The notes under the pieces are model-generated. The model had not been told where the DNA came from. It saw only the letters and a program-made list of their open reading frames with translations, and did not search any database. From Halichondria panicea (lineage: Eukaryota > Porifera > Demospongiae > Suberitida > Halichondriidae), in NCBI RefSeq assembly GCF_963675165.1, contig NC_087385.1:2294501-2358500 (forward strand): a stretch of 64,000 nt of DNA, in the 5' to 3' direction. Below, one piece after another: positions 25,501-37,500 of this stretch (positions are counted from its first letter, which is position 1; every line of letters begins with the position of its first letter). Position numbers and translations under genes: made by a program.

Positions 25501-28500
25501 CTAATGGGAAACTGTTCAGTTGAACACTGCCTCCAATAGCGGCCTGTGGTTGGAGAGAGGTAACACTCAGCCGTTTTTTCATAGCAATTCTGATAGAGGT
25601 TGACAGGAGAGCTGATTTGATTTGTAAGGGTGGTGACATCGCTCTAAATTGTGGTCTGATCTAGTTGGAATTGGTTCTAGCTAGTCAAAAGCTGCGATAC
25701 TGTACTGTCCAGTTGTGTTACCCTTGGACCTGCTGTAGGTGTCTCGATGACTCAACACTTTCGGACAACATGTCCACTGAAGATTGTAGGGAAAGGTGCT
25801 CTTGCTGCAACTGTTGTTGGGCCGATGACAGTTGAGTCACCATATTTTTGACTACTTCAACCTCTTCCAGAGTTACATTCAATTTATTCTCCAAAATTTC
25901 AATATCTTGTAAAGTGTGAGTACTATTAGCTGGAGGAGCTGTGGTATATGCACAATTCTTTCCTTGATCTTCCGAAGGCAACTGTACACGTGTAATGGCT
26001 AATTGTTGCCAAAAAAGGTGTACTTTGTTACTGCATGTATAACACTGTCTGTGTTTAATACAGCAGTGTGCTTTGTTGTCAAGAGTAAGAGTGTTCTTAT
26101 TTACTTTTGTTATTGTATAAACCAGTTTGACAACAATAGCTTATTGTGTTCTTCTGCATGCCTTGTTTTATTGAACAGGTGCATGCACACGTCCGATTTA
26201 TGATGACAGACACAATCAATTGTTACCTTTTTAGTTACTGTATATTCTACCGAGATTACGCCCACCCTAATTGAAAGGTGGGATGAGTGAATAGTTTTGT
26301 CTCGAAATTACGCCCACTCACTAAGAAACTATTATAAAGTATTTTCTATCGGAGGCCTACCAGCGCTTGAAATACATTGAATACAACAATGGTATAATGC
26401 ATTTGTGTGTAAAGTAGTGGAGATGTCCACGCAAGGCTACGGTTAGCATTATTTTTTTTTTAGAAAACAAATTTGTTAAAATTTGTGTTTCATCCAAGGA
26501 TATAGGTCACAGTATAAATGCTTGTCTACTTGGCGTTCAGCATGGTCTTGTGTCTTGTGATAATAAACCTTGCTCCACAATAACATTGATAAACCAGACA
26601 GCAGATCAGAAAAGTACTATTAAGCTACATGTACATTAAACCTGAAACGAACGGGAGTCCTGCATGGGGTCACAGGCACGCCCAGAGCAGATCACAGGCA
26701 ATTTTTCACAGTATAGTAGAGGACTATTGCTTGTACTTGTCATCCTGCAAGAGGTCCCAGGCTAGGCTGAAGCATACGTATCTATATACCGTATAGTGGG
26801 TAATCTTCGTGGGGCAAAATATTCGTGGTTTTCGTGGTTGGAGGTCTGACCACGAATATTTTACCCACGAATGAAGCGACCTTGCCTACCTTTACTTGCA
26901 GTGCAAGCTAAGCAACCACGAAAATATTACCCACGAAATGTCTCAATATTGCTGAACCACGAATATTTTGTCCCCCGAAAATTACCCGCTATACGGTATA
27001 TGGCTGAGGCTATCACCACGGTACAACCATCTAAAAACAAATCATCACTACAACTATCATGAATCATCACAGTACAATTAATTAAAACTCCAAATTTTGA
27101 ATTCAAACGCTGCTGCTCCCACATGACACCATGTGTGACCATGTAGTTATACATAACTAGTTGTACAAAGTGGATGCAATAGGACATCTGATAATAGTCA
27201 GTTTGCAAAATAGGTCCACATCACTGTCGCCAGGTATGAGCCAATGACCATCTGCATCCTCTCTTGGGTAGGTTGTATCGCACACACAACGAACATTCTG
27301 GTTCGAGTCGTTTGGTCGCAGATATGCTGACTCTTGAAAGATTCCAAACCGTCTTGATCGATGCTCACATCGCATACTCAGTGTGTATTGTCCCTGTATA
27401 GAAGTGAATAACAACAACTGTCATCAATTTATTTGCCTACGTATAATCCCATTATATAGCCTTACACATATAATACTAGTGGAAACTACACCTGTCACCT
27501 GGACATGTCAGTGCATATATGCATGTACGTATCTGTATATTGATTAATGCAGAGAATAGAAAAGTTTGTCTCCCGCATACATGTATATACAAAATTCTAT
27601 GGAGCTTAATCCCCTAAGTATATATAAGAGCTAATTTATTAGTCGTTTACTGAACATATAATTACTACACTACAGTTATACTAGGAGAATGCAGAGCATG
27701 TTTGGGGCGAGCGTGGGAAAATTGTGTATTTGGGTTCTCTTGTTACAAGGTGTAGCCATTATATTATTGCAAACCTTGCCAAATTCTAAAACAGCACAAC
27801 AGTAGATCTAATGCGGAGCCTAACCAATATCTCACGTATAAGTTGGTAAAGGATCATGAATCTCAAAAGCAAATATCGTGCTGGTCCATATATACATATA
27901 CAGACAGACAGACAAAATTGCAGCGTTGATGACTAGGTAGGGACTCGCTTTGCTTGCCCCAACTATACCGTATAGCGGGTATATTTCGAGGGTGTAAAAT
28001 GTTTGCGGTTTTTTCACTGATTCAGCACGTACCGCGAACATTTATAACCCACGAATTTAATATCACATGCATGTGCATGCTGTAAAAAGGCTGCTATTCG
28101 CGAAAACCTTTCTAACAATCTGTACTAATGACAATGTTCTTACTGTAAGATAAAGATTAACAACAATGCATGCATGCATGTACATGTAAGACTTACAGTT
28201 ATGCTAATGGGTAGCTCTCCAGTTGAACACTGCCTCCAATAGCGGCCCATGGTTGGAGAGAGGTAACACTCAACTGTTTGTTCATAGCAATTCTGATAGA
28301 GATTGACAGGAGAGCTGATTTGATTTTTTAGGGTGGTGACATCGCTCTGAAGTGTGATCTGATCTAGTCGGAATGTGTCCACTGAAGATTGTAGGGAAAG
28401 GTGCTCTTGCTGCAACTGTTGGTAGGCCAATGAGATTTGAGTCACCATATTCTTGAGTACGTCAAGTTCTTCCATAGTTGTATTCAATCTGTCCTCCAAA

Positions 28501-31500
28501 TTTTCAAAATCTTGTGGAGAGCGGGTGCTATTAGCCAGAGCTGTGGTACATGCACAATTCTTTGCTTGTTCTGCTAAAGTTTCTTGCTGACCTATCTCAT
28601 TATGAAGGCTTGCTTGTGCTGTTATAATCCCCAACACCGCTGCTATGGACAAGACAACAGCCAAAGTAGCCACCACTGCTAAGCAACTTAGTTTGCAGCC
28701 TGTTGTCTGCTTCTTGAGCATTAGTTGGCTGTAGATTTGTTTAGATGTCCTAGATAAACTAAACAGATGATTATATTCTGTTGTATCTGTCTTACCTACG
28801 TCTTCATAAACTGGGTTTATTGTTACATGCTCAAATGAGTCTCCCATAGTGCTGGAATCTCCATTGTTAGTGGTCTGTTCGTAGTCAGGTTCAACGTGTG
28901 TTATGTAGCCACTGTTGTACACCATGCTGTGTTGTCCTTCTGATCTGACTGAGCTGTATATATCCTTCTCACTTATCTCCATCTCTTCTGGCTAGTTCAA
29001 TGTCTGATACATATAGTACTATAATAGTTATGTGCGCTGCTTTACCTTATGATAGGCAAGCTGTATAATGGCTAATTACTTATTCTGAACAGGTGTTTTA
29101 AGTATATACGTTCTTTGTTATGGTACAAACAGTATTACAATAGCTTATTGTAGACTGTTTATTGTTTTTCTGCTTCTCTTTTCACATAGTGCTGGTGCAT
29201 GTGATGTGTTGCTGTGCATGGTATGATCGTAACCAGGAGTGCATGGATAGAAGTATCTGACTACCAAGCACATTTGATTTTCTCTGTTGACAGTGCAAAC
29301 ACTTGTTTCATCAAAACTAAAAAACATTTGCGATGTGAACGTTGCTAGGATTGCCAGGAAAGAAAAGCGCGAAAAAGCGAAGAAACAAGAAATTCGGCGA
29401 GTACATAACTCCAACGTCATTCACATGTACTGTTTAAGCTATTTTTGTTTTGGTACTTTTTCTTGGCCAATCCTTTCACATTGCAATTATAGTGATGTTT
29501 ATGATTGTGTTTTTGATCTGACAGTGTTTGAGCAAACACACTAGTGTTGGATGTGTGCGGGGTGGAAGTATTCCAAGTTTATATGACCAGCAGATAAAGA
29601 CCCTTTCAAGAGGCATAGATCTAACTACTTCTTCTACAACAATGAGTACTGTGTACTGTGTTCTTTTATATCATAGAAAGTCAGTGTTAGTAGTAATTAT
29701 TCAAACCATTGTTTCACTGTCCAAAGGTGAATTCTTATTGTAGTGCAATGACTGTGCATTTTACCCAACCTGTATTTTGATTCTAAAATTCCTTATCAAC
29801 AGTAGGTCACTCGACTGTACATGTTCATGACATTGTAACGGATTGGAGTTATGCACTCGCCAAATTTCTTGTTTCTTCGCTTTTTCGTGCTTTTCTTTCC
29901 TGGCAATCCTAGCAACGTTCACATTGCAAATGTTTTTTAGTTTTGATTCCCTTTCTTTTTCATTACAGTAGTACATTAATAAATTAATATGACGTTGCCG
30001 GATTAATTTGTCATCGTCCTGTAATCTTGTTGAAGATAATAATTATGTAAGTGGTCGTTTGACAGAAGTATAATTATTATTATACTCCTCAATAATGAAA
30101 GTGAAATACCTAAGAGGAACATGAAGAAGCAAGAGAAGTTCAAGAAGAGAAGACAGGACTGGAATATAAAACATTATTATTTTATTCAATCATTTATCTA
30201 TATGATAAAAATAATTGCAGCCATGTTTATACTGTAGATGTACTTCCAAGTGCAAAAGCATGGAGGCCTACAGTCAGTGCATACGTCTAGCATGCATACC
30301 TAAAGTGAGAGAATGTAGAGCTGAGACGTTGAGCTGAAGAAAGGAGGTTTTGATGTCACAGCCACGCCCATCTCATAAGTTGCCATGTGCGTTGCTGTGG
30401 CAGTCATTTAAAGATGGCGGAATTGCGTAGGCAAGAGAAGTGAAGCATGAGAAGTCACCTGCTACCTCTTGGAAGCAAACGCAATTCTGAGAAAAACGCC
30501 CATGGTCCGGTTTGTAATTGACTAGAGGCTGAACATGTCTGTACAAGGAGGAAATGCTTTCCAAGAATATTACTTACTTACTAACTCAGTCAGACGAAAC
30601 GCGGTGAAATATGAAAATAGTGCAAATATCAATAGTAATGCATGAGAGTATTCATAGACTATAATATCGCACATTTAAAAGGCTAACTAAGCTATCTATC
30701 CAGTCCATTTCTTGCTGTGGCCTTTCCCTGCAGAAATAGAGCAGTCTAAACACGAATCAAAATGTGTGCAATAATTGAAAACACACACTACTGCACTGTC
30801 AATCCTATGTACAACCTACTGGTTGTACTAATACAGTATAATTATGAAGTAATCTCCTAAAAATTCCACTGCAATACACAGACACACACACACAGACACA
30901 CACACACAGTCAGCTTTACCTTATTCCTCGTGCTGCTACGCTACTATAGGCATAATTATGCATACGCTTACACACCATCAACAGACACACTTGTGTGATG
31001 TTATGTGCATTTTCATCGTAAGTGTATTCGTGCACTCTAGCTGTGATTGCTATGATAAGTATACGTATAGTATGACGGCGGTCACAACACAACGAAGCCA
31101 TGCATTGTCTAAAATGTGTGGGAGGCAGATCTCCTAATCATGACCAGCACTCCTGTTGTGACTAATAGTCCCCCGGGTTTATTTCAGTGCGAGTTAGCTG
31201 GTTAATTTTCACCCGCTTGAAATATCCTGTTACCCGCTTCCAACAAGTAAATTTTCTACTTGCACCTTGTCGATTACCTGCTTAATATTTAAAACCCACG
31301 TTTTCACCCAATTCTGAAAGAAAGCCATGTTGTCCCAAATATGTACATTGTACGTTGAGCAATATGCCATTGTCATGTGATCTCTACCTACTTAATTTCC
31401 TTGTCAGAAAACTTGTTCATTGTGAAAAGGAGGTGCACATAGTAAATTTTGCAGACACACATGATCGTTCTATAGGACTTCAATTACTGTTGGGCATCTA

Positions 31501-34500
31501 GTGATGACTAAATTGCATGTGTACACTAGACCACTCGGCAGTATAGCATGTCCTGGGGTGTTCTTGATCGGATTGGTCACTTCACAAGCACATTGCACGT
31601 TGCCCTGTCCGTCAGGTCGTATGTAGGTAGACTTGAGGAGGGAGCTGTCATCTCTGTTGCAACTCTGCTCACAGTGCATGCTCAATGTGAAAAAACCCTG
31701 TCAATAGTGTGTGGTGTACACATATAAATATAGATGTCATTGAAACGTGAGCACTTTATAACTCTGTCAACAATGTCCAAACGATCCATAACACTGCACA
31801 ATGTACTTCTTACATAATTATAGCTCCACTAAGCTGTTAAAAAAGTAGTCTACAGTGTGTAATAATATCTATTGAACGTAGCTCTGTTCTTATAACGAAT
31901 CCTCATGAACGTTAGGAACATGCATGCACACTTATATGCATGATATTATAACTTACATCTCTTGTAATAGGCTGAGAATTTGTGAAACATTGACTCCAGT
32001 AATTGTTTCCATTTGCTGTGCACATAGTCGTATCATCGTAGCACGCCTGGTAGAGGCTAATGGAAGTACTTTGTCTAGTAGATGAGTTCATCATGCTGTT
32101 TACTTGTGCTGTCAAATTATCCAATGAGGAAAGTAAAACTATTTGCTCTTGCTGTAACTCCTGTTGGTTTGCAGAAAGCCGAGTCACATTATCCTCAAGC
32201 TGCTGTATTTTAGGATCTTTTAGATCTACTGCCTCCAAGCTCTGAAATGTAGTCGTAACGTTTTGTGCTTCTTCCTGGAGTATTTTTATCTCTCCTTTTA
32301 GGCCTGCTACTTCTATCTTTGTCACTACCAGCGCTGTTACAGACAAGCTACATGCTACTATGCACAGTAGAAGTAGCAATACCATTGGTAGAAGATTGCT
32401 TGGTTTACCTTTGTATACTTGATCGTTGTTCGACTGCACCTGCTGCTTTTTTCGTGCCCAACTGAAAAGACGGTTGTATCGTCTGGTCTCATACGCAGGG
32501 TTAGCCATCATTTCATTGCTTTCCTGGTTGTCTTTTGCATCTGTCATACTAGTCACTTCGTACACCGTATTGTACTCCAAACTCGTCTCCATCTGCTCGG
32601 CATTGCCATCTGCAGATTGCAAACTGTTGTTCTCGTACTCGTTGATGGTTCCACTTCGTCCAGGTAGCTCCATTCTCACTCGAGTTGTGCTGGTAGCAAG
32701 TCACTCTACAGTCATCACCTATTGTTTCAATGAATTAACATGTCAGGATTGTCCACTCAAATATGGACATGGTCTGATCTGTAAAATCAGGCTATGGAAG
32801 TATTGCAGATAATTACCATTGTTTTTCAGGGTGGGGTATTTAATGCTAAACGATTCATCAGTTGTTTTAATTCATGCTATGGAGTAGAAAGTTGTGTTTT
32901 GTGATATTGATCCCCGTCCCCCGTCCCAAGTTGTTGTATGCAAGTTTTCACTTATGCTGTGTAATTTTAAATTTCGAATGCACATGTTTTTCCTGCGCAG
33001 GAGAAACTGACACAGCTCGTGCGATTGATGGGTGGAAAGGTAGAAGGGGACTTCACAAAGAGAGTAAGTTGTAGCTACTACCGTATAGCGCGAAATTTTC
33101 GAGGCACTTATATTTCGTGGATTGGCCTCTAAAAGCCATTTCGTTGCACAATGTTCGCGGAATGACTGCTTACCGGAAGCCACGCCTTTAAATATTTGCA
33201 TGATAGCAGGTAATTCTAATTAAAGAACAATTTTCGTAGACTTAATTTTCGTGTACAATTCTAACCCACGAAATCCGCGAAAATTAAGCCCCCCGAAAAT
33301 TTCGCGCTATACGGTATTTAATGGGTTGTGAATAATTTCAACCCATGAATGGCTGAGGAGGTGCGAAGCACTTGATCTTAGTTAATTAAGGTCACTACTT
33401 TTAGCCGAGTTTTTAGTGCTGTATAGGCTTAAAACGTAGTTGGGTTATAATTTATTTTCGCCAATTTTGCTCAGAAGCAAGATACACAGTGGAGCAGCTT
33501 GTTCTTGAGGTCAACACAAAACTGATCTTTCAAGTAGGGTTTTGAGTGAAATTGGCAAAATAAAATTATAAATACCCAACTGACATTTTAAGCTTACAGG
33601 CACTAAAAACTCAGCTAGAAGTAGAGAAGGTAGGAGAAAACCAATGATTAGTGACCTTCATTAACTACGGTGAAGTGCTCTGCACTGCGAATGGCCTGTT
33701 AGCTTTAATGTCAAGTTCTTAATTCCCACACCCTATACAAATAATTATGTCATGGCATGATGTTCAGCCAATTTTGGGGGTCTATATGAAGTTTATAGTT
33801 TAATTACGTAACCATATATGCATATAATTATTCTCCTATATGCTTTCATTCCTATAGCGGACCTTTAACATTCACATTTATGTTAATCTAAGTACGCATA
33901 TTGTACAGTACATAGCACAGCGATTACGTTCAGTACCAGTTATGTAGTTAGTAAACAGCATGACTGTGTAACTGCTATATAGCTATAGGTGTTCAGTTAA
34001 TTTTAGTCAGCCATACACGTACATAGCTTCTTGATATCTGCTATTATGTGTTACAATGCAAATGAGGACGCAAGAAACTTTTTTTCTTGTGGCAGGTCTC
34101 TGGAGAACTCTATAATACATGTATATACACGTAGCTCCTATGATTATGGAAGATGGTCTATACATGCAATTTGATAGTAATCTCTCCAAATCAACCGACA
34201 TCTTACGTGTACGTACGTACATTCATGCATTGTAATTTTGGAGACAATATAATTCATGTGCATTCCAATGACAAAATTCAGCTGGTATCAGAGTATAATA
34301 CTCAGTACTGCAAATATAGAACATATAATTATATTATGCATACATGTATATACGATACAGTCGTATTGATTACTATACTGTATGCCTGAGTGTCTATGGG
34401 TTTTTGACGCCGTACACTGTACGTGTTGGTGAATAATGTATTGCTGTATAGCGGGTAATTTTCGTGTGATAAAAATTCGTTATTTTCCTGGGCAAGCTGA

Positions 34501-37500
34501 CCTCGACGAAAATTTACCCACGAAAATGTAGGCGTGGTTTACTGAAACGCATGCAATGCAGTGCACCTAATGACATTTTTTACTCACGAAATCACCGCTG
34601 TTCAACTCCCATGAACATTATTTGCTATACGGTATAATTATAGGTACGTATGTACATGTATATGATGACCCGTATATACGTATGTATGATGATCCATACC
34701 ATGGAAAGTACTAATTGTTTTGTGAGTGTAAATCAATGGACTTGTACACAACTAATTGTAATCAACTACTTTGAGTCCTTCTTTCTGCTAGTGAAATATC
34801 CCACTCCACCCAAAATCGCACCCCCAACGAGAGCTCCCACGGCTAGAGGCACTGCTCCAATCCCTGAGCTAACAACGCCCACGCAACCTCCTACAGCAAC
34901 TCCAGCTGCACTGAATTTTGTTATCCTCATTAATATTTCTTTTTTCGTGTGGTCATGTACTACGATCGGTTGAAGCTCGATATCTTGTTGAAAATCTTTG
35001 TCTCTTGTATCTTGACGATTCTGTATTCGTTCGGCATTCATCGAGTAGAAAGCGTTTTTAGTTTCAGGTGTTGAAATAGTGTCCAAGCAACCGAACCACA
35101 ATTCTGTGAACCAATATTCGCGATCAGGTAGGCTGCGAACGTCATAGTAACCGGCTGGTAAAATTTTTATAGCATGTGCTACATCTTCTGAAACTTTCGC
35201 CTCTGTTATTATTAGATTTCGTACCTTTTTATCAAACTTAAGAATTTCTGCAACAAATTTTTCAACTTTCTCGCTTGGGCGAAGTCTTGACCAGCTAACG
35301 TGAAAATTTTCAATCGTATTCGCAAATGTAAGAACAATGACAGTCTTCTTCCAAATCTCCTCACTAAAAGCTTCGGTTAAAGTGCGAATGACGGAAGCCT
35401 CTGGATTTTCAGTGCCCGGCACGAACCGTGTTACACTTGAGTTGATACAGTATATCATCAAATCAATGTTTTGTGAGCACTTGTCAACCATTTCTTGGAC
35501 ATAGGCCTCTTGGTTCTGAGTCCCATCGTATAGTCCCGGGGTGTCCCAAACTGTGGCTAACACATCATCTTTCCTGCACTGGTACTGCTTGACCTCTGCA
35601 TGATAAAAATAAATTTCAGAGATTGGATGTTTATTATGCCTCGGTGCACATGCACAAGCGAGGTATACGGTAGAGTGTGTGTGTGTGTGTGTCTGTGTGT
35701 AGACTGCTGCAGCTGCTCAAGGATCAATAAAGTGCAATAGGCTTCTAGTTATGTTTTCTTGGATCTTAATTCGTGGATTTGCAAAATAATGCTTCGTTCT
35801 CGAGTTATGTTTACTTTTGCTTACTTGGAATGCCATTGCAGCCTTTTCAGAAGAGCACATAGCCAAACTTGTTTACCGAGTGTTGCTACTCTACTTAGTA
35901 GTTAGCTCTCTGCACTAGAACGCTAGCTATTGGTAGCTGCAAGAGTGAGAAGAGAGCTGCAATTAAGGCTCTGCTGATGCAGCCATTAGTTTTAGACTCA
36001 AACTTTTGTTTTTAACAACAATCATGGGTCGATCATTACCCACTCTTTGAGTTTGCATGCAACAAATTGCAAAAATGTTCATCATGACGGTGTATAAGTT
36101 CGTAGCTTTATGTTATGTAGCTTTGGCATCTCCACCGAGGCATCAGCACCTGCGGTGCTTTCATTTATTTGCTTAGCTATAATAATAATTATGTAGTACA
36201 CTTGTAACACAGCGTGAGAAATTATTGCTACAGTACACCCCTATAGTATACTTTTCATTTCCAAATGATACTCACCATCAGGGGTCATAATTATTATGCA
36301 CTGTGAAAAATGATATGTGACTTCAATACGTGCAGTCTTTGACATATGTATAAGTTTCCCGGGAGTTTTAGAACCGAAATGGGTGGTACCAGAGCCACTA
36401 CATAGACTTAAACATCACGTGAACCGCTTCTGGTTGTACTATTGGATCGGTGCTATAGTGACAGTAGTCTGTTTGCTTTCAGATTAGCCCCAGCTTTTCA
36501 TGTTTAGCTCAAAAAACTTGTTTGCAAGCTTTAGTTTTACTGTATAGCTAGGCTACTACTGTAATGGGCCCTACCAGTGGTGCATGTCTTTAGCTGAGTG
36601 TTGCTGTCATTTTCTTTTGCTTCTCCTTCACCATAGATAGTATCTATTCCTTCATCCTTGATCTTCAAGCCAAGTATCCCGTTCACGAGTGATGACTTCC
36701 CACTGCCTGCTTTACCGGTCACTAAGATATGGATCTCACGGGTCTCCTTGATATGACCTTCAGAAGTAGCCATACTCAACTCTTTGAAGTTGTGGACACT
36801 ATTTTTCTCCTATCAGTAGATCTACAGTAATTTACTGTATGCATTTACTGTGTAGGTACAGTATTATGGGACTGTTTACTTTACTAATTCTGTTTCTAGG
36901 ACACTAGATCATCTGATATAATGAATACTCTTGTAATCCAAATTTAGACTTGTAGGCCTATTTTTACATTTTGATCTCTTTAACAAAAATGGATACCGAG
37001 AACAATGAAGATGGTTTTCGAATAATGGAAGATAAAGGAAGCGATTTGGACCTTTCAAGGCTTTCTTCCGAAGTCAAGAGTCACCTAAGCTCTACAAAAG
37101 TGGCTGCCATTTTACGCAGTGGCAAGTCCATAGATATCCTTATTTGTGGTAAAACTGGCGGTGGAAAATCAACTCTAATAAACGGATTAATGGGAGTCAA
37201 ACTTATGGAAAAAGAGGCTGCTAAGGAAGGTGACAGTTTAACTCACTGCACCACTCGAGTGGATGAGTACAAAACGATCAAGGATAAAATTACTGTTACT
37301 GTGTGGGACACTCCTGGTTTACTGGATGGCACGGACAAGCAAGACGATTATTTGAGGGAAATTGAAGACAAATGTCCTCCCATACACCTCAAATTATTTT
37401 GTATAAGTTGCAGCCAAACACGATTTGTTTCTGGACCAAATAATGCTGATAATGGTGATTTCTTGGTCATGAAGAAGTTCACTGAAGCCTTTGGAATGGA

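Larger units (their letters stand above)
20940..33000. other. 12-kb TOPBP1 intron carrying nested antisense genes
   Basis: Bounded by donor GTGAGT at 20940 and acceptor GCGCAG at 33000. The flanking exons join in phase 0 within BRCT1 (...AGNKENR | EKLTQLVRLMGGKV). It holds the minus-strand membrane-protein family at 21.87-32.67 kb plus repeats. Unassigned parts (about 23.1-23.8, 24.3-25.5, 26.0-27.1 and 29.0-31.4 kb) contain AT-rich sequence, MITEs and no convincing exon. Confidence 0.85.

Noticed and set aside
29287-29976. Pair of basic ORFs that look like homologous peptides
   Set aside because: They translate the two arms of one inverted repeat, so their similarity comes from the element.
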